From NCBI GenBank assembly GCA_002083395.1, contig LWDH01000044.1, positions 36,130 to 100,129 on the forward strand: DNA of 64,000 nucleotides, written 5' to 3'. This DNA comes from Proteobacteria bacterium SG_bin4. GTDB taxonomy: Bacteria; Pseudomonadota; Gammaproteobacteria; Burkholderiales; Nitrosomonadaceae. A model generated the notes under the pieces. That model searched no databases, was not told the DNA's origin, and was given only the letters and a program-made list of their open reading frames with translations. Numbering within the stretch: the stretch's first letter is position 1; the number at the start of each line of letters is the position of its first letter. The translations under genes were made by a program, and so were the position numbers. Below, piece by piece: positions 17,593 through 25,900 of the stretch.

Positions 17593-18159
17593 ATGACTAT
17601 GACATCAAAACCATCGACCGAGTGGATCAAGTATCTTGCCATCGCCCTAATTTGCGCTTTAGTCGCCATTGATGGCATCGGTTCGGTAATGGCAGATACC
17701 GTCAAAACAACCGCGCAACAAACAGACGATAGCACCACAGACGTGCCGCGTCTGGTCATAAAAAGCGATTCAGTTGCGTCAAGATTGGGAGGATATCACG
17801 GCATCTTGGCCTTTTTGCATAACTTCGCCGTACCCGCTTTGCTCGCAGACGGAGAAATTGTGGCATTCTTCGGTAATTTGACGATCACACCGGATGACAT
17901 TGAGCAGTGTTTTGCGATGATGCTGGATCATGATTTAGGAGGTTCATCACCGCATAGCGGCGCGGTCGTCGAATCCGGGCACAAATGCCGCGGTTCGATG
18001 CCAAAAATTCATAAAGGCCTGAACATTCCGGACCGCACCATCTCCAGATTTATTCAGATCGTCAGTGAGCAAGCAGCATTAGCGGGCGTCAGCAAAGCCG
18101 ATATCAAAGCAATCGTCAAAGCGCTGGAACAAAATCGCGCCGGCATTCGCAACAAATAA
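17593..18159 (+). CDS. Exported or membrane-anchored group 1 truncated globin-like protein
   Basis: The 188-residue product begins with a hydrophobic segment (about 14-33) that should act as signal peptide or anchor, then about 25 polar residues and a truncated-globin domain: SRLGGYHGILAFLHNFAVPALLAD (about 63-86), then GGSSPHSGA, and MPKIHKGLNIPDRTISRF with His140 in the place of the heme-binding proximal His. The last helix, GVSKADIKAIVKALEQNRAGI, is also typical of the family. An AGGAGA ribosome site lies eight bases before the ATG. Truncated globins bind O2 or NO and some oxidise NO; an extracytoplasmic site would be unusual, since most are cytoplasmic. A hairpin terminator follows, so it is transcribed alone. 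Heme binding is inferred. Confidence 0.82.
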   Translation: MTMTSKPSTEWIKYLAIALICALVAIDGIGSVMADTVKTTAQQTDDSTTDVPRLVIKSDSVASRLGGYHGILAFLHNFAVPALLADGEIVAFFGNLTITPDDIEQCFAMMLDHDLGGSSPHSGAVVESGHKCRGSMPKIHKGLNIPDRTISRFIQIVSEQAALAGVSKADIKAIVKALEQNRAGIRNK

Positions 18160-18175
18160 ACTCCCTGCCGCCAGC

Positions 18176-18199
18176 AAACCCGCTGCCTGCAGCGGGTTT
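18176..18199. terminator. Palindromic terminator between the globin and VOC genes
   Basis: AAACCCGCTGC and GCAGCGGGTTT flank a two-base centre, a near-continuous 24-bp palindrome lying between convergent gene ends. The 3' side on the plus strand is TGTGATT and not a clean T run, but the stem is strong and would serve both strands. Confidence 0.65.
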
Positions 18200-18210
18200 G
18201 TGATTGCCAA

Positions 18211-18591
18211 CTACTTCATGGAATGCAAACCGATTACATTGCCTTCGGTATCGCGAATCATGGCGATAAATCCATATTGACCGATCGGCATTTTAGCTTG
18301 CACAACCTCTCCACCCGATGATACGGTTCGGCTGGCTTCGACAGCACAATCGGCGCATGAAAAATAAACCAGCACGCAATTGCCGCCAGAAGGTCCATCC
18401 GCCATTTTGACCAACGCACCGGACGCTCCCGTGGAATTTTCGAGCATCGGAAAACTCCACAGCTCGACCGGCATATCCACAGGCGTCTGCAAACGCTCGA
18501 GTGTAGTCTCAAAAACCGATTCATAGAATTGTTTTGCCCGCGTCATATCTTGCACATAGATTTCAAACCAGCCGACCGGATTTTGATTCAT
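18211..18591 (-). CDS. VOC family (glyoxalase/bleomycin-resistance-like) protein
   Basis: This 126-residue protein has the paired beta-alpha-beta-beta-beta modules of the vicinal oxygen chelate family: VGWFEIYVQDMTRAKQFYESVF in the first half and VLVYFSCADCAVEASRTVSSGGEVVQAK in the second, ending GFIAMIRDTEGNVIGLHS. Potential metal ligands are the Glu in WFEIYV and the Glu in DTEGN. Many such proteins are isomerases, dioxygenases or binding proteins, and the substrate cannot be predicted. It is separated from the glucan phosphorylase gene upstream by about 95 bases without a clear shared promoter. Confidence 0.85.
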   Translation of the reverse strand: MNQNPVGWFEIYVQDMTRAKQFYESVFETTLERLQTPVDMPVELWSFPMLENSTGASGALVKMADGPSGGNCVLVYFSCADCAVEASRTVSSGGEVVQAKMPIGQYGFIAMIRDTEGNVIGLHSMK

Positions 18592-18685
18592 CGGTGTATC
18601 TCCTGTTATTAATCAAGCACTGAACCCAACAACTCCCCTGCGATCTTATGAAAACCCTTTAACGCACGCAATTTGCGCCGGGAAT

Positions 18686-21241
18686 TCACAACCACACCAT
18701 CAACCCCATTTCCAACGGATGCGTCAGCAACGAATGGTGCGGATAAATCCGGATGAAATATTCCTGCTTACCGCACAATTCGGGCGTTAGCCTAAGTTCG
18801 AACAAGTGCTCGCCGGAATCCTGCATTCCGGTAAATTCCAATTGGAAATGCTGAAAATTCCCTAAACGGGTGGTCTTGAACTGACGGCAAATCAACAACT
18901 CGACGACCACATCTTCAGGGGCCAGATTGTTCAATTTTGCCGCCACTTTGAAATCCAGCGTTTCGTCGAAATAGATCCGTTCGCGAGGGGCATCCAGACG
19001 CCTCAGCGAAACCCCGGGCCAAGCTTGCCTGATCTTGGCTTTCCATGCCGCAATATTTTTAGCGCCGGAAAAATCATCCGCAGCGTATAACACCCCTTTC
19101 CTACTGGCGGACCGGTAAAATTTGCTGACATACTCGTCGACCATGCGGGTGGCATTATAACGAGGCAATATTGACTTCATCGAATGCTTGGCCATTTTGA
19201 CCCAATTGGTCGAGTAACCGAGTTTGCCGTAGTTGTAGAACAACGGTACCACCTGATCCTGCAAAATTTCGTACAATGCGCGGCTTTCTTCTTTATCGCG
19301 CACCACGCCTTCCATATCTGCCGACCCCGGCTTGATCGCCCAGCCGTTTTTACCGTCGTAACCTTCCCCCCACCAGCCATCGAGCACGCTTAAATTAATC
19401 GCGCCATTGATCCCCGCCTTCATGCCGGAAGTGCCGCTGGCTTCCAGCGGATAAATCGGATTATTGAGCCAGACATCGACACCGGCAACCAGCCGCCGGG
19501 CTAAACGCAGATCGTAGCCTTCGATCAATAACAGCCGCCCCTCGAATTCGGGGAAATTGGCAATTTGACTGATACGGCGGATCAAATCCTGACCCGGCAC
19601 ATCCGCCGGGTGCGCTTTACCGGCAAAAATCAGCAATACCGGACGTTCTTGATCGAGTACGATTTTCCGTAGCCAATCGAGATTCTCGAATAACAAAGTC
19701 GCGCGTTTATAAGTCGCAAAACGGCGTGCGAATCCAATCGTCAGCACACTGGGATTAATCGGATCGACAAACTTCAGCAACCGTTCAAGATGCGCTTCAG
19801 AGCCGCGATTTCTGGCATTCTGTTCGGTGATGCGCGAACGGATACCATAAAACATTTGCGATTTCAGTGATTGCCGCACGCTCCAGAACAGATGATCGGG
19901 AATCGCATCGATGCGCGACCAATATTCGTCATCGCACATTTTATTGCGCCATTCGTATCCCAAATAACGATCGAACAAATCCGCCCATTCCTGCGCCAGA
20001 AATGTCGGCACATGCACGCCGTTGGTGACATAACTGATCGGATTTTCTTCCGGCTCGATTTGCAGCCACAAATCACGGCAAATATCTGCGGAAACGCCCC
20101 CGTGAATTTTGCTGACACCGTTGTGCGTGCGCGACCCGTGAATTGCCAAAGCCGTCATATTGAAATCCGGGCTTCCGGGAATATGGCCCAATGCCATGAA
20201 TTCCTCATAAGAAATGTGCAAATCGCGGTAGAAGCTGTCGAAGTAAGTCTGAATCATCTCAGCTGGAAAATGATCATGTCCGGCCGGTACGGCGGTATGC
20301 GTCGTAAAAACCGTGTTGACCGCCACGCTTTCCAAAGCGCTGGAAAAATCGAGTCCCTGCTGCACCAGATTGTGGATGCGTTCCAGAATCATAAACGCCG
20401 CATGCCCCTCGTTGATATGCCACACAGTCGGCTGGATGCCCAGCGCATGCAAGGCTCGCGTGCCTCCCATGCCCAGAATGATTTCCTGTTCGATGCGCAT
20501 GACTTTGTCACCGCCGTACAAATTGTGCGTGATGTTCCGGTCTTGCGGTGAATTTTCCGGCAAATCGGTATCCAGCAAATACAGCATGACATGACCGATT
20601 CTAACTTGCCAGATTTTCGCGATGACTTGGCGGCCCGGCAAGGGGACTTCGATTTGCATGGAGGAACCGTCCGGGCGAACAACCGGCGTCACCGGCAGAT
20701 CCTCAAAATCGGATACGGTATACGTCACTTGCTGGTTGCCCAACCGGTCGATCGTTTGAAAGAAATAACCTTGACGGTAAAGCAAACCAATCGCGACAAA
20801 AGGCAAATGCAAATCGCTCGCCGCCTTGCAGTGATCGCCTGCCAGAATACCCAATCCGCCCGAATAGATCGGCAAGCTTTCGTGAAAACCGAATTCAAAA
20901 CAAAAATAAGCAACCTGATCTTGCGGGTTTAAACTTTTGGAACCGTTCAACGCAGACGGCGCATCATGATAAGAATCGTAAGTTGACAGAATGCTGTTAT
21001 ACGATGCCATAAAAATACGGTCTTCCGTCGCCTTCAGCAGCACCGATTCGTCGACACGCTTCAGAAAGGCTTTCGGATTATGTCCGACTGCTTCCCACAA
21101 AATCGGATCCAGCCGGGAAAACAGCGTGCGTGTCGCTCGATCCCAGCTATACCAGAGATTATTGGCTAATTCCTCCAACCGCTTAAGCCGCGGTGGTATT
21201 TTAGGATTTACAGTGATGGTGAAAGTAGTGCGCGGAAACAT
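18686..21241 (-). CDS. glgP: Alpha-glucan phosphorylase (GT35)
   Basis: The 851-residue enzyme releases glucose-1-phosphate from glycogen-like glucans. It belongs to the shorter alpha-glucan family phosphorylases: an N-terminal domain (LKRLEELANNLWYSWDRATR) is followed by YFCFEFGFHESLPIYSGGLGILAGDH, VWHINEGHAAF, and the GT35 catalytic block with PLP-bearing Lys in EASGTSGMKAGINGA near 610-625, then LDGWWGEGYDG. It pairs with glucokinase downstream on the same strand, a sensible glucan breakdown module: phosphorolysis gives Glc-1-P and leftover glucose is phosphorylated by Glk. A MITE-like repeat sits upstream, between the start of this gene and the end of glk. Confidence 0.96.
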   Translation of the reverse strand: MFPRTTFTITVNPKIPPRLKRLEELANNLWYSWDRATRTLFSRLDPILWEAVGHNPKAFLKRVDESVLLKATEDRIFMASYNSILSTYDSYHDAPSALNGSKSLNPQDQVAYFCFEFGFHESLPIYSGGLGILAGDHCKAASDLHLPFVAIGLLYRQGYFFQTIDRLGNQQVTYTVSDFEDLPVTPVVRPDGSSMQIEVPLPGRQVIAKIWQVRIGHVMLYLLDTDLPENSPQDRNITHNLYGGDKVMRIEQEIILGMGGTRALHALGIQPTVWHINEGHAAFMILERIHNLVQQGLDFSSALESVAVNTVFTTHTAVPAGHDHFPAEMIQTYFDSFYRDLHISYEEFMALGHIPGSPDFNMTALAIHGSRTHNGVSKIHGGVSADICRDLWLQIEPEENPISYVTNGVHVPTFLAQEWADLFDRYLGYEWRNKMCDDEYWSRIDAIPDHLFWSVRQSLKSQMFYGIRSRITEQNARNRGSEAHLERLLKFVDPINPSVLTIGFARRFATYKRATLLFENLDWLRKIVLDQERPVLLIFAGKAHPADVPGQDLIRRISQIANFPEFEGRLLLIEGYDLRLARRLVAGVDVWLNNPIYPLEASGTSGMKAGINGAINLSVLDGWWGEGYDGKNGWAIKPGSADMEGVVRDKEESRALYEILQDQVVPLFYNYGKLGYSTNWVKMAKHSMKSILPRYNATRMVDEYVSKFYRSASRKGVLYAADDFSGAKNIAAWKAKIRQAWPGVSLRRLDAPRERIYFDETLDFKVAAKLNNLAPEDVVVELLICRQFKTTRLGNFQHFQLEFTGMQDSGEHLFELRLTPELCGKQEYFIRIYPHHSLLTHPLEMGLMVWL

Positions 21242-21310
21242 TCGAGTTCTCCAAAACTAAAAAAGACCGGTAAACGCCAAGTTTATCGTATATCCCCCTT
21301 CAAGCCACTA

Positions 21311-21453
21311 GCAGGCCGTTGAAAAACGTTTTCGAGGCAGCCGATACAAGGCAAAAACGGGCGAAAAATCGCAGTTTATGCGGTATAAATGAGCATTTTG
21401 AGCTTATTTTTAACACCGTAGCGGCAACGCAGATAGTTTTTCAACGGCCTGCT
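21311..21453. repeat. MITE-like repeat with GCAGGCCGTTGAAAAAC ends
   Basis: A 143-bp element has 17-bp or longer perfect inverted ends (GCAGGCCGTTGAAAAAC) flanked by TA on both sides. Its inner 80 bp (from AAGGCAAAA to TTTTTAAC) aligns with the core of the GAGACC-type elements at 24733, 30089 and 36429, although the ends are unrelated. It lies between glk and the glucan phosphorylase gene, both on the minus strand, and may interrupt their co-transcription. Confidence 0.85.
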
Positions 21454-21468
21454 AGGACTTGATCAACT

Positions 21469-22461
21469 TTACTGATTCAACAGGCGTTGCGCTTCTTGTT
21501 GCGCGCCTAACAAGCCAACTTGCGGATTGGTAACGATATGCACCGGAATTTCGTGCAACAATGCGGAGAAGCGTCCTTTGGCGCAAAATGCCTTGATAAA
21601 ACCGCCCGAACACAGTACATCGGCAATTTTGGGGGCGATTCCGCCGGCGAGATAAACACCGCCACGGCATAATCCGGCCAGCGCCAGATTACCGGCATAC
21701 GCCCCATAAATTTCAGCAAACAGTTCCAGCGATTGAATCGCCACCGGGTGATGTTGCATCAGCGCCAATGCGGTAATGTCAGCACCGCTATCGTCTTCAA
21801 GCTCAATGGGAGCCGAGTGGAAATTGTCAACATCGTTTTGTTGCAAAAACCTGAAGATATTGGTCAACCCCGGCCCGGATAATAGGCGCTCAACCGATAC
21901 ATGACCCAGCCGGTGATGGAGCGCTTCCAGCAATTGGATCTGCAAGGAATCGACTGGCGCAAAATCGATATGACCCGCTTCTGTCGGCAATGCGTGATAA
22001 CGATCATGCAACCAGGGCAGCCATGCCACGCCCATGCCGGTGCCCGCCCCCAGAACAACACGCATGCCTTGCGGATACGCTTGCCCGGCTTGTATTGTCA
22101 GCAAATCGCTCGACGGCACATGTTCAATTGCCACAGCAACTGCTTCAAAATCGTTGAGCAGCTTTACCACGGGAATTGAAAATTCCGATGAGAGGCTTTC
22201 GCTGCTGAATTGCCAGGATAAATTCGTCAGTCTCACCTGCTGACCGGCAATCGGTCCCGCCACCGCAAAACAAGCCGCATGCGGCCGGTTGGAAATTCCG
22301 GCTCGATTCAAGAAATCTTTCAGGATCTCGGAAAAGGACGTGAAATCGGCGCTATGATAGCGTTGAATCAACCGTTCTCGCCCGTTGCCTGCGGTGATTT
22401 CGACCAATTGCAAAATGGTTTTGGTGCCGCCAATATCGCCGCAAATCAGTTTTTTATTCAC
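21469..22461 (-). CDS. glk: Glucokinase (ROK-unrelated bacterial Glk family)
   Basis: The protein phosphorylates glucose with ATP. The start KKLICGDIGGTKTILQL is the phosphate-binding loop, followed by CFAVAGPI, VKLLNDFEAVA, VVLGAGTGMGVAWL, LPTEAGHIDFAP and VERLLSGPGLTNIFRFL, all conserved Glk blocks. The reading frame is open to 22626, but family length (about 320-330) and a CAGGAT ribosome site support the GTG at 22461; the ATGs at 22548 and 22578 would add a 29- or 39-residue N-terminal extension without homology. Glk follows the direction of glgP transcription reversed in order: glk is upstream of glgP's repeat only by position, both genes run on the minus strand with glgP first. Confidence 0.92.
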   Translation of the reverse strand: MNKKLICGDIGGTKTILQLVEITAGNGRERLIQRYHSADFTSFSEILKDFLNRAGISNRPHAACFAVAGPIAGQQVRLTNLSWQFSSESLSSEFSIPVVKLLNDFEAVAVAIEHVPSSDLLTIQAGQAYPQGMRVVLGAGTGMGVAWLPWLHDRYHALPTEAGHIDFAPVDSLQIQLLEALHHRLGHVSVERLLSGPGLTNIFRFLQQNDVDNFHSAPIELEDDSGADITALALMQHHPVAIQSLELFAEIYGAYAGNLALAGLCRGGVYLAGGIAPKIADVLCSGGFIKAFCAKGRFSALLHEIPVHIVTNPQVGLLGAQQEAQRLLNQ

Positions 22462-22616
22462 GCAAATATCCTGCCAGTAGTCAAGAAGCGCTGCGCTTCG
22501 AACAAATAATCCTTTGGGATACACAAAATTGTACCCATCCACGAGCATGTTGTTATTATCTTTACTGAAGTTTGACATACAATTAGCCGCGACAGTATTT
22601 TTTAATTGACAAGATA

Positions 22617-24125
22617 GTGAATTCATTGATTATCGCTACAACCAATAACGCAGAGCTCGAGCTCTTGCCCGCGATGGCAACGCGGCATGGCTGTATTACC
22701 GGCGCAACCGGTACCGGCAAAACCGTGACGCTGCAAAAAATGGCGGAAAGCTTTTCCAGTATCGGCGTGCCGGTCTTTATGGCCGATATTAAAGGTGATC
22801 TGACGGGTATCAGCAAACCCGGATCGCTGTCCGGCAAACTGCGAACACGCCTGGAAAAATTGCAACTGAGCGAACCTGTCTGGCAGGGCTTTCCGGTAAC
22901 TTTATGGGATGTGCTGCAGGAAAACGGCCACCCGCTGCGCGCGACGATTTCCGACATGGGGCCGTTGCTGCTATCACGCTTGCTGAACCTGAATGAAACC
23001 CAGGAAGGCGTATTATCACTGGTATTCAAAGTAGCCGACGATCACGGCTTGCTCCTACTCGATCTGAAAGACTTGCGCGCATTGCTGCAGTTTGCCGGCG
23101 ATCATGCGGATGCGCTTAAAACCCAATATGGCAATGTCTCATCCGCTTCGATCGGTGCGATTCAGCGATCCTTGCTGCAAATCGAAACACAGGGCGGTGA
23201 CCGGTTCTTCGGCGAACCGATGCTTGCTATCGACGATTTAATGCAAACCATCGACGGTCAAGGTGTCATCAATATCCTCGCTGCCGAAAAATTACTCAAC
23301 TCGCCACGGCTCTACAGTTGCTTTCTGCTATGGCTGTTATCCGAGCTATACGATCAACTGCCAGAATGCGGTGATCGTGACAAACCGAAACTGGTATTCT
23401 TTTTTGACGAAGCGCATCTGCTGTTCGATATGGCTTCGCCCGCGTTGCTGGAAAAAATCGAACAAGTCGTGCGCTTGATCCGCTCCAAAGGGGTCGGCAT
23501 CTATTTCGTCACGCAAAACCCGCTGGATATCCCGGAAAAGATCCTGGCGCAGCTCGGCAACCGCATCCAACACGCACTGCGCGCGTTTACGCCGCGCGAT
23601 CAAAAAGCGGTCAATGCCATTGCCGAGACCATGCGCCCCAACCCGCAGTTAAACGTCAAACAAGCGATCCTGGAACTGTCCGTCGGCGAAGCGTTGGTTT
23701 CGTTTCTCGATGCCGATGGTACGCCGGGCATCACGCAACGCGCATTCATTTTGCCGCCGGCCAGCCAAACCGGACCCATTTCAACGCAGGAGCGCCAGCA
23801 ATTGATGCAATCCTCGCTCGTAGCCGGTGTCTACGATCAAGCCGTTGACCGTGAAAGTGCGTATGAAATCCTGCAAGCACGCGCTGACGTTGAAAGCACC
23901 CGCGACGAATCTTCCAAAACCACCGATCCTGCCAATGCCGCAAGTACAGGCGTATTGGCCGAGCTGGGTGATTTATTGCTGGGTTCGACCGGCAAACGCG
24001 GCGGGCGGCGCGATGGCATGATCGATGCCTTCGCAAAAAGCGCAGCCCGTTCCGTCGGTTCTTCAATCGCCCGTGAAATCACGCGCGGCTTGCTCGGTTC
24101 GCTGCTCGGGCGAAAACGGCGTTAA
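22617..24125 (+). CDS. HerA/YjgR-type (DUF853) ATPase
   Basis: The 502-residue protein is a HerA-FtsK-class P-loop ATPase of the DUF853 family. Walker A is GATGTGKT (about residues 28-35), the strand VFMADIKGDLTGI is the DUF853 hallmark, and Walker B is LVFFFDEAHLLF (about 260-271). The C-terminal arm with QRAFILPPASQTGPIS and a low-complexity tail ending GLLGSLLGRKRR is typical. The start codon is GTG with overlap of the region upstream of glk. It is 30 bases upstream of the DUF4255 gene on the same strand, so the two are probably co-transcribed. YjgR-type proteins have no settled function; HerA relatives pump DNA in repair and defence. Confidence 0.9.
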   Translation: MNSLIIATTNNAELELLPAMATRHGCITGATGTGKTVTLQKMAESFSSIGVPVFMADIKGDLTGISKPGSLSGKLRTRLEKLQLSEPVWQGFPVTLWDVLQENGHPLRATISDMGPLLLSRLLNLNETQEGVLSLVFKVADDHGLLLLDLKDLRALLQFAGDHADALKTQYGNVSSASIGAIQRSLLQIETQGGDRFFGEPMLAIDDLMQTIDGQGVINILAAEKLLNSPRLYSCFLLWLLSELYDQLPECGDRDKPKLVFFFDEAHLLFDMASPALLEKIEQVVRLIRSKGVGIYFVTQNPLDIPEKILAQLGNRIQHALRAFTPRDQKAVNAIAETMRPNPQLNVKQAILELSVGEALVSFLDADGTPGITQRAFILPPASQTGPISTQERQQLMQSSLVAGVYDQAVDRESAYEILQARADVESTRDESSKTTDPANAASTGVLAELGDLLLGSTGKRGGRRDGMIDAFAKSAARSVGSSIAREITRGLLGSLLGRKRR

Positions 24126-24155
24126 CCTTTTCCACTCTTTATATTGCGTTCCGCT

Positions 24156-24725
24156 ATGATCAATGTGACCGTACAACTGCTCGCAACACAACTGAATCAG
24201 CACTTCCGCCGCATCTATAACCTCGGCGAAGATGTCGTAGTGGTTTCCAATTTACTGGAAATGGATGGCACCGTCGCCGCCAACGTCAATAACAAGCTGG
24301 TCATTTTTCTAGTCAATATCGAGAAGGATGCGGTTCCGTTCCGCAACGTCAATCTTCACGAAGTCGGCGACCGCGAGGTGCAAAGCAGCCTGCCGCTCTA
24401 TTTCAACATCTACTTGATGATGACGGCTAATTTCACCGGCAACAATTATCCCGAAGCGTTAAAATTCCTATCCAGCACCATCAGTTTCTTCCAGAAAAAT
24501 CATGTAATCAACCGTCAATCGGTGCCTGAACTGGACTCACGCATCGAAAAGCTGATTCTGGATATCGAAAACCTTTCCATTCAGGACTTGAGCAATTTGT
24601 GGGGGGCTTTGGGCGGCAAGTATCTGCCCTCGATTCTCTATCGCGTCCGCATGGTGGCATTCGACACCGAAGATATCGTGGGCCGTACCGCGGTTGTCGG
24701 CGAACCTAAACCGTTGGTTAAATAA
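24156..24725 (+). CDS. DUF4255 (Pvc16-like) protein
   Basis: This 189-residue protein matches the DUF4255/Pvc16 N-terminal family: MINVTVQLLATQLNQHFRRIYNL start, VVVSNLLEMDGTVAANVNNKLVIFLVNIEKD, and LPLYFNIYLMMTANFTGNNYPEALKFLSSTISFFQ. Such proteins are found in extracellular contractile injection systems and tail-like particles, where they are thought to cap the sheath-tube end. The ATG at 24156 is preferred to the upstream TTG. No sheath, tube, baseplate or AAA+ loader gene is visible nearby, so this is either a split locus or a lone remnant. A MITE lies directly after the stop. Confidence 0.85.
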   Translation: MINVTVQLLATQLNQHFRRIYNLGEDVVVVSNLLEMDGTVAANVNNKLVIFLVNIEKDAVPFRNVNLHEVGDREVQSSLPLYFNIYLMMTANFTGNNYPEALKFLSSTISFFQKNHVINRQSVPELDSRIEKLILDIENLSIQDLSNLWGALGGKYLPSILYRVRMVAFDTEDIVGRTAVVGEPKPLVK

Positions 24726-24732
24726 TCGTGAT

Positions 24733-24862
24733 GAGACCTTTGCACGGCGTCATGAGCGGTACGAGAATAAGGCAAAATTTTGCGAAAAAGCGGAGTTTAC
24801 ACGGGGTAAATAAGCATTTTTCGCGAATTTTTAACGCAATTATCGTACCGTGCAAAGATCTC
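24733..24862. repeat. MITE-like repeat, GAGACC/GGTCTC family, copy A
   Basis: A 130-bp element with inverted ends GAGACCTTTGCACGG is flanked by a 5-bp target duplication, GTGAT. The inner sequence is shared with copies at 30089-30229 and 36429-36569. It separates the DUF4255 gene from its partner; before insertion their spacing would have been about 34 bases. Confidence 0.88.
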
Positions 24863-24892
24863 GTGATGTAAAAAACATGGACTGATCAGACT

Positions 24893-25753
24893 ATGGGTAC
24901 TTACCGTCCGCTCTTTAGCATCACCGTGGAACACGCCTATTTCTCCGGGCACAATTGCAAAATGCTCGAATTTGTTCCGACCGCATCCAGCCTCGCGCTG
25001 CTGCGCAATGCCGGTTTGCTGCTCAAATCTTCCGAAAGCGGCGTGGCGGTTTATTTCGATCACGACAACATCGGCATTCTGCGTCTTCATGCCGCCGATA
25101 ACCTGACATTGACTTTCAAAGTCCTTGCCAAAGACCCCAATTTTCTGCGCTACACAGCGCCTGGCGCACCGCCCGATCAGGCGGTGCTTTTTTTCGACAA
25201 CCGCGCGATCACCCGGGACGATGCAGGCAAACAATTGCTGCATAGCGGATCAACGGTTGCGAAAGATTCATGGACTGATATCGCGGCTGAACCGCTGGCA
25301 AGCATTCTGGATCGCAAGGATCTGCTCATAAAACCCGCGTTCATCGTGCAAATGAACATCAACGCCGATGCGCAGGGATTATGCTCCGACACACTGGATC
25401 CTGCTGCGCGCAAATTCTTTATCCGCTTCGACGCCAACCAGACATACTGGAATTACTATGTTCTCGGCGAACTGTCCAAACGCGCAATCTACATCGCTGA
25501 CCTGGATAACGCCGTGCAATTCAAATCCATCGGCAACGTCACCTTGCCAGGACAGCGTGAAGCACTCGTGCTGCAATCATCCGCCGCCATTCCGATGCAA
25601 GAGCACTCGCGCCACCGCTTGCAACTCAGGGAATCCGGAAACATGGGTGAAAAAGTACTGATCAAGCGTCTGCCGAATGCCAGCATCGACCAGACTTTCA
25701 GCGAGATGGTCAATGGCAAGATGGAGAATGTATCGGAGATTTTTGTCAACTAA
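24893..25753 (+). CDS. Unknown protein partnered with DUF4255
   Basis: The 286-residue protein starts MGTYRPLFSITVEHAYFSGHNCKMLEFVPTASS and continues with beta-rich segments (LLKSSESGVAVYFDHDN, LTLTFKVLAKDPNFLRYT, KFFIRFDANQTYWNYYVLGE). No signal peptide or membrane segment is seen. From memory, proteins of this look sit next to DUF4255 and tail-sheath genes in contractile-particle loci, but I cannot name the family. The C-terminal lysine-rich part (VLIKRLPNASIDQ) is unremarkable. It has no ribosome site of note. Its TAA stop lies inside the terminal repeat of the element at 25751-25900. Together with the DUF853 and DUF4255 genes it makes a three-gene unit. Confidence 0.75.
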   Translation: MGTYRPLFSITVEHAYFSGHNCKMLEFVPTASSLALLRNAGLLLKSSESGVAVYFDHDNIGILRLHAADNLTLTFKVLAKDPNFLRYTAPGAPPDQAVLFFDNRAITRDDAGKQLLHSGSTVAKDSWTDIAAEPLASILDRKDLLIKPAFIVQMNINADAQGLCSDTLDPAARKFFIRFDANQTYWNYYVLGELSKRAIYIADLDNAVQFKSIGNVTLPGQREALVLQSSAAIPMQEHSRHRLQLRESGNMGEKVLIKRLPNASIDQTFSEMVNGKMENVSEIFVN

Positions 25754-25900
25754 GGAAATACTGATTAATTGACTGCACGAACGAATCACTTCGTTGCACG
25801 GTACTCGCTCACTCGCCTATCTTGTTGATATGTCTCGGTTGCTGCGTTCCGTGCGCCTCGTGCTTCATTTCGTTCGCCGGATTAATCAGCATTTCCCTAA
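25751..25900. repeat. MITE-like repeat, AGGGAAA family, copy 2
   Basis: This 150-bp copy has inverted ends TAAGGAAATACTGATTAATT and AATCAGCATTTCCCTAA. The left end supplies the TAA stop of the plus-strand gene at 24893-25753, and the right end supplies the stop (CTA read on the plus strand) of the convergent minus-strand flavoprotein gene. Copy 1 is at 1443-1593. Confidence 0.87.
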
